Assembly (NCBI GenBank): GCA_964291445.2
Contig: OZ219863.1
Span: 186,001 to 250,000 of the forward strand
From: JAPOXR01 sp964291445
GTDB taxonomy: Bacteria > Pseudomonadota > Alphaproteobacteria > Rhodobacterales > Rhodobacteraceae
Direction: 5' to 3'
Length of the DNA stretch: 64,000 nt
Shown: positions 35,279 to 44,196 of the stretch, piece by piece
How the letters are laid out: each line of letters opens with the position of its first letter
Position numbering within the stretch: the stretch's first letter is position 1
Made by a program: the position numbers and the translations under genes
The notes under the pieces: generated by a model
Told to the model about the DNA's origin: nothing
The model's database searches: none
What the model saw: the letters and a program-made list of their open reading frames with translations, nothing else

Positions 35279-36573
35279 CCCGCCGGGACCTCGTCTATTT
35301 CCTGGCGGCCATTGCCCTGGTCATCGGCGCCGGTCTGGTCCAGAGCTGGAATGTCGCGCTGGCAATCCTGAATTTCGGCCTGATCTCGGCGATCCTGGCC
35401 ATCGGCGTCAACATCCAGTGGGGTTATGCCGGATTGTTCAATATCGGCATCACCGGATTTGTCGCCCTGGGCGGACTTGCCGTCATCATCGTCTCCACGC
35501 CGCCAGTCGTGGATGCCTGGCATGCCGGCGGTGCCAGGGTGGTCCTGGCGCTGGCAATCGGCCTGCTCACCATCCTTGCCGCCATTGCCACCTGGAAGCG
35601 GCTGCGGCCAGGGACGATCCGGGCGCTGGCAATGATCGGGGTGCTGGTTGCCGGCCTGTCACTTTACCGCTGGCTGTTCGACCCGGCGGTGCTGGCCATT
35701 GAAAGCGTCAACCCGGCCGGGACCGGGTATCTCGGCGGGCTCGGACTGCCGGTCCTGCTGGCATGGCCGGTTGGCGGCCTGCTGGCCGCACTCGCCGCGG
35801 TGGTGATTGGCAAGATCGCCCTCGGGTTGCGATCGGACTATTTGGCAATCGCCACATTGGGCATTGGCGAGGTTGTTGTTGCGGTTCTCAAGCACGAGGA
35901 CTGGCTGACCCGCGGGGTCAAGAACGTTGCCGGGTTGCCGCGTCCGGTCCCCTACGAGGTCGATCTGCAGGCGGCGGACTGGTTCGTCAGCGCCGCCGGG
36001 CGGCTTGCCGTGAGCCCGGTCGAGGCATCCTCGATCTTCGTGAAGCTGTGCTATGCCGGGTTGCTGGTCACGGTGCTGGCGGTGCTGTTGTTCCTGTGCG
36101 AACGGTCGCTCTATTCGCCATGGGGGCGCATGATGCGGGCCATCCGCGAAAACGAGACCGCCGCCGAAGCCATGGGCAAGGATGTCAAGGCCCGCCACCT
36201 GCACGTGTTCGTGCTCGGTTCGATGATCTGCGGCATTGCCGGGGCCATGGTGACCACGCTTGACGGCCAGTTCACGCCGGCAACCTACCAGCCCCTTCGC
36301 TTTACCTTCCTGATCTGGGTCATGGTCATTGTCGGCGGCTCCGGCAACAATTGGGGGGCCATTCTCGGCGGCATGATCATCTGGTTCTTCTGGATCGAGG
36401 TCGAACCGATCGGCGCATTTCTGCTCGATGCCGCGACATCCTGGATGGGCGCCGAATCGCCGGTCCGGACACATCTCATGGACTCGGTCGCCCATATGCG
36501 TTTCCTGACCATGGGGCTGATCCTGCTCCTGGTGATGCGCTTTCGCCCGCGCGGGCTGATTCCCGAGCGATGA
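35275..36573 (+). CDS. livM: Branched-chain-type ABC transporter permease, LivM-like
   Basis: 432 residues from a TTG start overlapping the livH stop. About ten membrane segments. Motifs: NIQWGYAGLFNIGITGFVALGG, LRSDYLAIATLGIGEVV, MRAIRENETAAEAMGKDV and GGSGNNWGAILGG. It forms the membrane channel with LivH. The operon continues with the flavoprotein 53 bases later. Confidence 0.92.
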   Translation: MTRRDLVYFLAAIALVIGAGLVQSWNVALAILNFGLISAILAIGVNIQWGYAGLFNIGITGFVALGGLAVIIVSTPPVVDAWHAGGARVVLALAIGLLTILAAIATWKRLRPGTIRALAMIGVLVAGLSLYRWLFDPAVLAIESVNPAGTGYLGGLGLPVLLAWPVGGLLAALAAVVIGKIALGLRSDYLAIATLGIGEVVVAVLKHEDWLTRGVKNVAGLPRPVPYEVDLQAADWFVSAAGRLAVSPVEASSIFVKLCYAGLLVTVLAVLLFLCERSLYSPWGRMMRAIRENETAAEAMGKDVKARHLHVFVLGSMICGIAGAMVTTLDGQFTPATYQPLRFTFLIWVMVIVGGSGNNWGAILGGMIIWFFWIEVEPIGAFLLDAATSWMGAESPVRTHLMDSVAHMRFLTMGLILLLVMRFRPRGLIPER

Positions 36574-36626
36574 CCGGAAGGACACGGCATGACAGGACGA
36601 CTCCCGACTGAACACGGAGGCAGGAG

Positions 36627-39050
36627 ATGGCAATGAAGACCAGCGTGCAGGCATGCGTGATCGGCGGCGGGGTCGTGGGGTGCTCGGTGCTCTACCACCT
36701 GACCAGGCATGGCTGGACCGAGATTTCACTGATGGAGCGGTCGGCGCTGACCTCGGGGTCGACCTGGCATGCCGCCGGCGGGTTTCACACCCTGAACGGC
36801 GACATCAACATGGCCGCCCTGCAGGGCTACACGATCGGGCTCTACCAGGAACTCGAAGCCATCACCGGCATGTCATGCGGGCTCCACCATGTCGGTGGAG
36901 TCACCCTTGCCGAAAGCCGGCAGCGAATGGACATGTTCAGGGCCGAGCGGGGCAAGCATCGTTACATGGGGCTTGAGACCCACCTGGTGGGGCCGGACGA
37001 GATTCGCAAACTGGCGCCGCTGGCCGATCTGGATGGCATCATCGGCGGCATCTTCAACCCGCTCGACGGCCATCTCGACCCGTCCGGCACCACCATGGCC
37101 TATGCCAGGGCGGCCCGCATCGCCGGCGCCGAGATTGTCACCGACAACCCTGTGCTCGAGACCAACCAGCGCCCGGACGGCAGCTGGAATGTTGTTACCC
37201 GCAGCGGCACCATTCACGCCGAACATGTCATCAACGCCGCCGGCCTGTGGGCGCGCGAGGTTGGCATGTTGGCCGGCGTATATCTTCCGCTACACCCGAT
37301 GGAACACCAGTATTTGGTCACCGAGGATGTTCCGGAAGTCGCCAGCTCCGGCACCGAGCACCCGCATGTGCTGGATCCGGCCGGCGAGAACTACCTGCGG
37401 CAGGAGGGACAGGGACTCTGCATCGGCTTCTACGAACAGGATTGCGAGGCCTGGGCGATCGACGGCACACCGCCGGAATTCGGACATGAATTGCTGCCCG
37501 ACAATCTGGAGCGGATTTCCGATTCGATCGATCACGCCTACAGCCGCTACCCGGCATTGCAGCGGGCGGGGATCAAGCGCATCATCAACGGCCCCTTCAC
37601 CTTTGCCCCGGACGGCAATCCCCTGATCGGCCCGGTGCCCGGCCTGCGGAACTACTGGTCGGCCTGCGGCGTCATGGCCGGGTTTTCCCAGGGCGGCGGG
37701 GTTGGTGACATGCTGGCGCAATGGATGGTTTCAGGCGAGACCGAGCGCGACACGCTGGCCCTCGATGTTGCCCGGTTCGGACCGTGGATCGGCCCCGCCT
37801 ACACAATCGAGAAGGTCAGTGAATTCTACCGCCGCCGGTTCTCGGTCGTCTACCCGAACGAGGAACTGCCAGCAGCGCGGCCGCTGAACACCTCGCCGAT
37901 GCACGACCACTGGAGCCGCCTCAATGCCGTGTTCGGTGCGCAATTCGGAACCGAAATCGTCAATTATTTTGCCCTGCCCGGCGACCCCCGCTACGAGACG
38001 CCGTCATTTCGCCGTTCGAATGCCTGGGAGGCGACACGGCGGGAAGTGCTGGCAGTGCGAAGCCGGGTCGGCATCAACGAAATCTTGAATTTCGGCAAGT
38101 TCCGGGTCGCCGGGGCCGGGGCGCGCCAATGGCTGAACCGCGTCCTTGCCGGCCGGATCCCCGGCCCCGGACGGGTATCGCTGTCGCCGATGCTGTCGCC
38201 AAAGGGACGACTCATCGGCGATTTCACCGTCAGCTGCCTGTCGGAGCAGGAATTCCAGCTCACCTCTTCCTATGCGGCCCAGGCATTTCATCTGCGCTGG
38301 CTGACCCGCAACCTCCCCGACAATGGGGTGACGATCGAGAACATCTCCGACCAGCGTATCGGGTTCCAGATCGCCGGACCGAACTCCCGGACGCTGCTGG
38401 CGAGGGCGACCCGGGAGGATGTCTCGGCCGACTCCCTCCGCTTCCTCGACTGCCGCCGGATGCAGGTCGGCCTCGTCAACTGCATCGTGCAGCGCATCAC
38501 CTTCACTGGCGGGCTGGGCTACGAGATCTACTGCGATTCCGGGGCGGTGCGAACATTGTACGACACGCTGACGGCGCATTCGGACGGGCTGGGGCTGACG
38601 CCATTCGGCATGCGCGCCATGATGTCGCTACGCCTGGACAAGTTCTTCGGCTCGTGGCTGCGTGAATACTCGCCGGACTACACCCCCGGCGAGACCGGGC
38701 TTGACCGGTTCATTGCCTGGTCTCGAAATGACGATTTCATCGGTCGGGCGGCGGCCGAAGACGAGCGCCGGACCGGAAACAGCCGGAAACTGCAGGCATT
38801 TGACGTTGATGCCCTCGATTCGGATGTCGTCGGCTACGAGCCGATCTGGATCGGCGGCGATGTCCGCGGTTTCTGCACCTCGGGCGGCTATTCGCATTTT
38901 GCCGACAAGTCGGTCGCTCTCGGCTTCGTCCCGGCCGAGTTGGCATCCGTCGGGCTTGAAGTCAACATCGAGATCCTCGGCGAGATGCGGCCGGCCAGGC
39001 TTATCACCAGGCAACTCTATGATGCAGATGGCACCATCATGCGCGGTTGA
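36627..39050 (+). CDS. Dimethylglycine/sarcosine dehydrogenase-like flavoprotein
   Basis: 807 residues, the normal length for this family. Residues 10 to about 370 are a DAO-type FAD domain (CVIGGGVVGCSVLYHL). SGSTWHAAGG contains H48, at the place of the histidine that binds FAD covalently in DMGDH and sarcosine dehydrogenase. Residues about 430-807 are the GcvT-like folate domain (GINEILNFGKFRV, GGLGYEIYC, ALGFVPAE). The likely reaction is oxidative demethylation of an N-methyl amine, with formaldehyde passed to tetrahydrofolate. The substrate is inferred from family and the transporter operon. Ribosome-binding site GGAGGCAGGAG. Confidence 0.88.
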   Translation: MAMKTSVQACVIGGGVVGCSVLYHLTRHGWTEISLMERSALTSGSTWHAAGGFHTLNGDINMAALQGYTIGLYQELEAITGMSCGLHHVGGVTLAESRQRMDMFRAERGKHRYMGLETHLVGPDEIRKLAPLADLDGIIGGIFNPLDGHLDPSGTTMAYARAARIAGAEIVTDNPVLETNQRPDGSWNVVTRSGTIHAEHVINAAGLWAREVGMLAGVYLPLHPMEHQYLVTEDVPEVASSGTEHPHVLDPAGENYLRQEGQGLCIGFYEQDCEAWAIDGTPPEFGHELLPDNLERISDSIDHAYSRYPALQRAGIKRIINGPFTFAPDGNPLIGPVPGLRNYWSACGVMAGFSQGGGVGDMLAQWMVSGETERDTLALDVARFGPWIGPAYTIEKVSEFYRRRFSVVYPNEELPAARPLNTSPMHDHWSRLNAVFGAQFGTEIVNYFALPGDPRYETPSFRRSNAWEATRREVLAVRSRVGINEILNFGKFRVAGAGARQWLNRVLAGRIPGPGRVSLSPMLSPKGRLIGDFTVSCLSEQEFQLTSSYAAQAFHLRWLTRNLPDNGVTIENISDQRIGFQIAGPNSRTLLARATREDVSADSLRFLDCRRMQVGLVNCIVQRITFTGGLGYEIYCDSGAVRTLYDTLTAHSDGLGLTPFGMRAMMSLRLDKFFGSWLREYSPDYTPGETGLDRFIAWSRNDDFIGRAAAEDERRTGNSRKLQAFDVDALDSDVVGYEPIWIGGDVRGFCTSGGYSHFADKSVALGFVPAELASVGLEVNIEILGEMRPARLITRQLYDADGTIMRG

Positions 39051-39113
39051 AACGTGCCCCGCCAGCCGGGTGACCCCGGGCATGCGGTGGTCAATGACCG
39101 GCAGGTCCCGGTG

Positions 39114-39746
39114 ATGCCGGCCGGGCGGCGGCACCGCATTCCGGCCATCATTCCGGCCGCCGGTTCTTCCTCGAGGATGGCCGGTCCCGACAAGTTGCTC
39201 GAACTGGCCGGCGGAATCTCGATATTGCGCCGGACGGTGCTGGAGGCCATCCACTCCGATGCAAGCCCGGTGCTGGTCGCCATTGGCGGCAATCACCAAT
39301 GGCGGCGGCGGCAATTGTCTGGCCTGGACTGCACCATCATCGAGGTTGGCAGACCCGATCTCGGCATGGCCGAATCGCTGCGATCGGGCATCGCCGGCCT
39401 GCCTGCCGAATGCGACGGGGCAATGATCATTCTTCCGGACATGCCCGGGATCCGCTGCAATCACATCAACCTGCTCCTTGCCCGATTCCTGCCCGACCAC
39501 ATTGTCCGGGCCGCCGACCAAGACGGCATAGCTGGACACCCGGTCATCATCCCGTCCTGCCTGTTTCCACGGATGGCCCTGCTCTCGGGCGACCAGGGCG
39601 CCCGCAACCTGATCCGGGAAAGCGGGCTGGACTCCCTTCATGTCGGATTGCCGGGCATGGTGAGCCGGCTGGACCTGGACACCCAATCGGACTGGGCCGC
39701 CTGGCGGCGGGGTTGCCAGGGCGGTGGTGCGGGCGGAGGGAATTGA
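39114..39746 (+). CDS. MocA-like molybdenum cofactor cytidylyltransferase
   Basis: 210 residues from ATG 39114 (GTG 39054 is an alternative). NTP-transferase motif IPAAGSSSRMAGPDKLLELAGG, then GRPDLGMAESLRSGIAGL and ILPDMPGI with the metal-binding Asp. Resembles MocA/CoxI-type enzymes that add CMP to the molybdenum cofactor. modCBA next door supports this. The last 22 bases (GGGAGGGN and stop) overlap the 3' end of the opposite-strand tRNA-Leu gene. Confidence 0.75.
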   Translation: MPAGRRHRIPAIIPAAGSSSRMAGPDKLLELAGGISILRRTVLEAIHSDASPVLVAIGGNHQWRRRQLSGLDCTIIEVGRPDLGMAESLRSGIAGLPAECDGAMIILPDMPGIRCNHINLLLARFLPDHIVRAADQDGIAGHPVIIPSCLFPRMALLSGDQGARNLIRESGLDSLHVGLPGMVSRLDLDTQSDWAAWRRGCQGGGAGGGN

Positions 39747-40024
39747 ACCCTCACTGCCTTTCGGCAAACGGATTTTCGTACCAGCTACGGCTTTCGCCGC
39801 CTCCACGGAGGTGAAGTTCGTGGTCTGGACTATCCCTTCACCCTGGCCATCACGGCGTTAGGTGCCGCCCGTCTAGTCTCTACACCTTCCCGGGCTGCGC
39901 CCAGGCTTGGCTCGGGATTGCCATGTCAAAGGATTCCCCGAATTTGAGCGGTTCTACACCCCCGGTTTCCCGGGGGGCACCCAGATACCCAAGTCCGTCG
40001 CGTCTACCGTTCCGCCACGCCCGC
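39725..40024 (-). tRNA. tRNA-Leu(UAA), interrupted by a group I intron
   Basis: Read on the minus strand: acceptor GCGGGCG (40018-40024) pairs with CGCCCGC (39729-39735), discriminator A, encoded CCA (39725-39727). D-arm GCG...CGC, anticodon stem ACGGA/TCCGT, long class II variable arm (TGCC GAAA GGCA), T-arm GAGGG TTCAATT CCCTC. The exons join as loop C-T-T|A-A-A-A, giving anticodon UAA with the break after U34. Exons 39991-40024 and 39725-39776 give an 86-nt RNA including CCA. All helices pair well. Confidence 0.95.
39777..39990 (-). ncRNA. Group I intron (IC3-like) in tRNA-Leu(UAA)
   Basis: 214 nt, preceded by exon U and ending in G. Catalytic core elements: R-like agagactagacg (39870-39881 region) and S-like aagggatagtcc (39827-39838); their GACTA/TAGTC parts form P7. 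TTCGGG pairs with CCCGAG (P4/P5 region), P6 hairpin CCTGGGC-gca-GCCCGGG, a P9 hairpin CCTCC-gt-GGAGG, and a GAAA-capped hairpin CGGC-GAAA-GCCG near the 3' end. The core wording (GGCAATCC-GAGCCAAGCC, GGAAGGTG-AGAGACT) matches what I recall of the cyanobacterial tRNA-Leu intron. No homing endonuclease frame. Presumably self-splicing. Confidence 0.93.
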
Positions 40025-40231
40025 CAGCCCCCATATACAAGCGGCCATCCCCGGCAACAATATCCTCCGGCGACATTCCGGTGCGAATTCCTCGCATTGC
40101 CGCCATGCCCGCGGGACATGACGACCAGCGGCCGCGCATGCGCATCCCGGTAGCCATCGCCGCCATGCACCCGGGGACATGACCGGTCCGAATGAAGCTG
40201 CCATCCTGAGCAAGGTCTGGCCAGCCCATGC

Positions 40232-41326
40232 TCAGGATGGCCGGAATTTCTGCAGGTAGGCCAAATCCACGATTTGCGGCGGGCGGATGAAGGCGACTGC
40301 CGTCCTGCCGCCCCGCTGCATGCTCGGATTGCCCGCCGGCCGCAGCGCAATCTGGGCGTAGAACTCGCCGCCTTCCGAGCGCAGCCCAAGCATCGCTTCC
40401 TGCCTGTTCCGACCGGGCCTGGTCTTCTCGATGGTGGCGGGCAGCGTGCCGGCACCGAAGGTGAGGGCCGACGGGGTGTCGGTCACCGCAAGGTCGCCCG
40501 CCTGGAATGACAATGCGACATCCGTCCCCGGCTCGAACCCGCCCGCCGACCGGGCCAGGATCTCCGTGTCACCAACGCTGCAGGAGGCGAATCCCTCCCC
40601 CAGCGCCTTGACCACCTTCGCCCGCAGGAATTGCTGCTGCCCCGACCGGGAATTGAGCTCGACCCCGCCCCTGCCGACGACCCGCCCTTCCTGCACGACC
40701 AGGATATTGTCCACCAGCGAGCGAAGCTCGTCGTTCGAATGCGAGATATAGATCGCCGGTATCCCGAAGGTCGAGATGACCCGTCCGAGATAGGGAATGA
40801 TCTCCTCCTTGCTCTGGCCGTCAAGCGACGCCAGCGGTTCATCCAGCAACAGCAGCTCCGGTGCCGACAGCAGCGCCCGCCCCAGGGCAACCCGCTGCTG
40901 CTCGCCGCCTGAAAGGTTCTGGATCTTGCGCGGCAGCAATGGCCCCAGGTCGAGGGCATTGCCGACCTCGTCCCAGCCGGGGCCCTTGCGGCCCCGGCGG
41001 CGGCGAAAACCGTAGCCCAGGTTTCGCTCGACACTCAGATGCGAAAACAGGCGCCCATCCTGGAAGACGATGCCGGCAGCACGCTTGTGGGCCGGAACGA
41101 AGATCCCCGATCGGGTATCCATCCATTTGCGGCCGCGGAAGCTGACCGTGCCGGTCGCAGTCCGTTCGATGCCGGCGATCACCCGGATGATCGTGCTCTT
41201 GCCGGCGCCGCTCTCGCCTTCCAGCCCGGTGACGCCGTCGAGCGAAATCGATTCGGTCACATCCAGGGTGAATTTCGGGAACCCGACCTGGATCGAAATC
41301 CGCAGCGTGTCCTCAGATTTCATCAT
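40232..41326 (-). CDS. modC: Molybdate ABC transporter ATP-binding protein
   Basis: 364 residues. Walker A EGESGAGKST, Q-loop VFQDGRLFSHLSV, signature LSGGEQQRVALGRALL, Walker B LLLLDEPLASLD, H-loop ISHS. The C-terminal third (residues about 235-364) is the TOBE/mop-type molybdate-binding part expected in ModC. Overlaps modB by 14 bases. Ends about 200 bases upstream of the intron-bearing tRNA gene on the same strand. Confidence 0.93.
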   Translation of the reverse strand: MMKSEDTLRISIQVGFPKFTLDVTESISLDGVTGLEGESGAGKSTIIRVIAGIERTATGTVSFRGRKWMDTRSGIFVPAHKRAAGIVFQDGRLFSHLSVERNLGYGFRRRRGRKGPGWDEVGNALDLGPLLPRKIQNLSGGEQQRVALGRALLSAPELLLLDEPLASLDGQSKEEIIPYLGRVISTFGIPAIYISHSNDELRSLVDNILVVQEGRVVGRGGVELNSRSGQQQFLRAKVVKALGEGFASCSVGDTEILARSAGGFEPGTDVALSFQAGDLAVTDTPSALTFGAGTLPATIEKTRPGRNRQEAMLGLRSEGGEFYAQIALRPAGNPSMQRGGRTAVAFIRPPQIVDLAYLQKFRPS

Positions 41327-41987
41327 AATGCCGATATCTGCGGTTGATGATGAACAGCAGCATCATGGCTGCAAACGCGAATGCCAGGGTGCCGAGAGAA
41401 AGGATGTGGGCCCTCTCGTAGTCCAGGGTCTCGACGCTGGTATAGATGTCGATGGAAATCACCCTGGTGTGATCCGGGATGTTGCCACCCACCATGAGGA
41501 TGACCCCGAATTCGCCGACCGAATGCGAAAAGGCCAGGACACCGGCAGTCAGGAAGCCGCGCTTGGCCAACGGTACCGCAACGGTGAAGAATGCATCCAG
41601 CGGCCTGGCGCCCAGGCTGGCCGCGGTCTCCATGGCTCGCTTGCCGACCTTTTCGAAGGCGGCCTGCAATGGCTGCACCGCAAACGGGAAGGAATGCAGA
41701 ACCGCGGCGACCAGGATGCCGGTAAAGGAAAAGGCCAGCGTGTCACCGGTCAGGCGGACCCAGGCTCCCCCGATCGGTGAATCGGGATTGAACAATACCA
41801 GCAGGTAGAATCCGAGCACGGTCGGCGGCAACACCAATGACAGGGCGGTGACGGATTCCACGATCGGCTTCAGCCGGCTGCCGGTATTGGCGAGCCACCA
41901 TGCCAGCGGCGTGGCAACCAGCATCAGAATGGCGGTTGACGCAATTGCCAGCTTGAGGGTGACCGCTACCGAACCGTAGTCAAACAT
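41313..41987 (-). CDS. modB: Molybdate ABC transporter permease
   Basis: 224 residues from ATG 41987; the upstream start at 42035 would lie inside modA. Five membrane segments with ATPLAWWLANTG, LPPTVLGFYLL and the EAA loop AFEKVGKRAMETAASLGARPLDAFF. It overlaps the modA stop by 8 bases. Confidence 0.93.
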   Translation of the reverse strand: MFDYGSVAVTLKLAIASTAILMLVATPLAWWLANTGSRLKPIVESVTALSLVLPPTVLGFYLLVLFNPDSPIGGAWVRLTGDTLAFSFTGILVAAVLHSFPFAVQPLQAAFEKVGKRAMETAASLGARPLDAFFTVAVPLAKRGFLTAGVLAFSHSVGEFGVILMVGGNIPDHTRVISIDIYTSVETLDYERAHILSLGTLAFAFAAMMLLFIINRRYRHYDEI

Positions 41988-42768
41988 CGTCGCCTGGCAA
42001 ATCGTAGCCGAAATCGCGGATGATTCCCCGGGCAATTTCTCCCTTCAGGAATTCGACAAATGCCGAAGCCGCCCGGTTTCCGCCGGCCCGCAGGGTCAGA
42101 ACCGCATCCTGTACAATCGGTGCGTGGTAATGATCGGGAATCGTCCAGCCAACCCCGACCCTGGCATTCTCACGGTTCATGGTCTGGGACAGGGCAACGA
42201 AGCCCAGCTCGACATTCGCGGTTTGCACGAAGGCATAGACCTGTCCGACACTCTCGGCGAATATCAGTTTCGGCTCGGCGTCGCTGGTCAATCCGGCAAC
42301 CTCGATGGTCTCCAGGGCCGCCTCCCCATATGGAGCCAGCGCCGGGTTGGCAATGGCGATGCGGCGGACCGACGGGTCCGCAAGCATGGATGGTCCGGGC
42401 TCTCCTGCCTGGTGGCCTTGCTTGGCCAGCAGGACAAGCCTGCCGACGGCATAGGTGAACCTTGAACCGGGAAGGACCAGCCCGTCCTGTTCGAGCAGCA
42501 CCGGGTGTTTCCGGTCGGCCGAGAGAAAAGCGTCGAATGGCGCACCATTCGAAATCTGCGCGAACAGCCGGCCGGTCGAACCGGTGGTCATGGTGATCCG
42601 GTGATCATGACGCTGTTCGAATTCATCCACCAGGCGTTCGGCCGCATGGGTGAAATTCGCCGCCACCGCGATCAACGCCTCGCCGGCGACCACCGCGGCC
42701 GGAATGGCCAGCGTCACGAGGGCAGCAAGGCAGAGAGCCAGTTTCCGGAACAGGGCGATCAATGACAT
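41980..42768 (-). CDS. modA: Molybdate ABC transporter substrate-binding protein
   Basis: 262 residues from ATG 42768 with GAGG upstream. Signal peptide ends near AVVAG-E. Motifs AVAANFTHAAERLVDEF, SGSTGRLFAQISNGAPFDAFLSAD (as in GSTGRLxxQIxxGAPxDxF) and a WTIPDHYHAPIVQDAVLL-type tail typical of ModA. It binds molybdate in the periplasm. A longer frame to 42921 only reads through the tRNA-Leu gene and is rejected. Confidence 0.94.
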   Translation of the reverse strand: MSLIALFRKLALCLAALVTLAIPAAVVAGEALIAVAANFTHAAERLVDEFEQRHDHRITMTTGSTGRLFAQISNGAPFDAFLSADRKHPVLLEQDGLVLPGSRFTYAVGRLVLLAKQGHQAGEPGPSMLADPSVRRIAIANPALAPYGEAALETIEVAGLTSDAEPKLIFAESVGQVYAFVQTANVELGFVALSQTMNRENARVGVGWTIPDHYHAPIVQDAVLTLRAGGNRAASAFVEFLKGEIARGIIRDFGYDLPGDDV

Positions 42769-42841
42769 GTCATCCTCAGGACTGGACCAGACCGAACATC
42801 GATCGCGACGGCAAGTCGAAACTGGCATGCACTGCATGGAT

Positions 42842-42927
42842 TGGTGCCCGAGGCGAGACTCGAACTCGCACGATTCATCATCGGGGGATTTTGAGTCCCC
42901 TGCGTCTACCAATTCCGCCACCCGGGC
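42842..42927 (-). tRNA. tRNA-Leu(CAA)
   Basis: 86 nt with encoded CCA (42842-42844). Acceptor GCCCGGG/CTCGGGC (one G-U), D-arm GCGGAATTGGTAGACGC, anticodon loop CTCAAAA within GGGGA/TCCCC, long variable arm, T-arm GCGAG TTCGAGT CTCGC. No intron. It lies 73 bases before modA on the same strand. Confidence 0.97.
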
Positions 42928-43109
42928 CGATGCGCACTCTTAGACCTCCCGGTTTTGCCCGTCAATGTGGCCTCGAACCGGCGAGGCCGGATTCGCCAGC
43001 CCGAATCCTGCCGCCGGCCACCTCGTCAGCGATTCGTGATCCAGAAGGCTGGGGGCAGGAGACGCGACTCCGCAAGGCCGGCGCCGGACCGGCTTCGCGG
43101 CCGGCGAGG

Positions 43110-43691
43110 TCAAGACAGGGAGCCGAATATCAGGACCGGCGCCAGCAGCGGAAAAATCTCGGTGGCAGCCAGCACCAGGATCATTGCCCGGGAGAAGATC
43201 GACTTGAATCTCCTGACCAGGATGATCGACAATGCAAGGCAAACCAACCCCTCCAATGCACCGACGATGGTGCCGTGATGTCTTGGATCCCAGTAGCTGA
43301 TCGGGCTCTCGAAAACCCAGTTGGTGAGCGGCCAGAAATGGGCCCGGCCATCATCATGGTGCAGCGGAAAATCCAGCACCAGGTGGAGCATCCCGGCCAG
43401 CCCCAGCGCCAGCAGCCATCCTCGACGCAGCCAGAATCCGGCCAACACCACGCCGGCCCAGACAAAGACCGAATTGTCGATCGCGAAGATGCGCTGCCAA
43501 TTCTCGGAATAATAGAGCTGCCCGAACACGATTCCCGGCGGGATATCCTGGATATAGAGGGCATGGGCACCCATCAGGTAGAGCGAAAGATCGGGCAGGA
43601 GCGAGCCGGCAAGGATGGCGACATTGATTCCCGGCGCCCCGGGGCGTGACAAGGCGGCCATGCCCAGGACCAGATGTGCGGGCGTGTTCAT
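43110..43691 (-). CDS. Conserved membrane protein with DFPLHHDD motif, YdjM-like
   Basis: 193 residues from ATG 43691. Several membrane segments. Conserved-looking motifs: NTPAHLVLGMAAL with an early His, GSLLPDLSLYLMG, HLVLDFPLHHDDGRAHFWP and SYWDPRHHG. These His/Asp clusters resemble membrane-bound metal-dependent hydrolases of the YdjM/DUF457 type. Close relatives are, as I recall, often labelled CobQ without good reason. Function unknown. Confidence 0.6.
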   Translation of the reverse strand: MNTPAHLVLGMAALSRPGAPGINVAILAGSLLPDLSLYLMGAHALYIQDIPPGIVFGQLYYSENWQRIFAIDNSVFVWAGVVLAGFWLRRGWLLALGLAGMLHLVLDFPLHHDDGRAHFWPLTNWVFESPISYWDPRHHGTIVGALEGLVCLALSIILVRRFKSIFSRAMILVLAATEIFPLLAPVLIFGSLS

Positions 43692-44196
43692 GGCTACCGG
43701 AACTACTGGCGATGCCGAGGTTGGGCAATACGCAAATCCGGGCCGAACCGGCAGGTACGGAATGTTGCTGGCCACCGGCACATGAAGGCGACGAAAATGG
43801 GTGCAGGGTCAACCATCGGCCTGCTTTTGCCGTCTCCCCGGCGCTTTCCCGGGTCGGGTCGAAGGCCGCCAGGCGGATCGACCGGCAGCCTCGGAACCCG
43901 GTCGTCGGGACCGGGTCGCCGTCCGGGTGCGCAATGCACTGCCCCGGCGCCGTGACCTGCCCGTCATTGCCTCGGCGGGTCGATACTCGCCTCGGGGACC
44001 GGGTTGCGGGTGGTGCGCGCATTGCGGCGCAGTTGGCAGAGCTTGCCGGGGACGGGTTCATGACTTGGGAGGCAGGGGGGATCACTGCAGGCTGAGCCGG
44101 GAGGCTGGCAGGTGCCTGCGAGGCAGCACTCGATTGAAACCGGGCATGGTTTCTCCTATCGACCGGTTGTGCCCGTGTTCGGGCGACAATCTCGGG
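43692..44196. other. Gene-free stretch between divergent membrane-protein genes
   Basis: 505 bases with only shadow frames of low-complexity composition (both strands). No tRNA, repeat or terminator recognised. Promoters of the divergent genes should be here but none stands out. Confidence 0.4.

Noticed and set aside
42769..42921. N-terminal extension of modA
   Set aside because: The extra residues are a translation of the tRNA-Leu(CAA) gene.
43801..44196. Upstream extension of the YqaA-like gene
   Set aside because: Arg-rich shadow sequence with no family likeness; the membrane protein begins at 44197.
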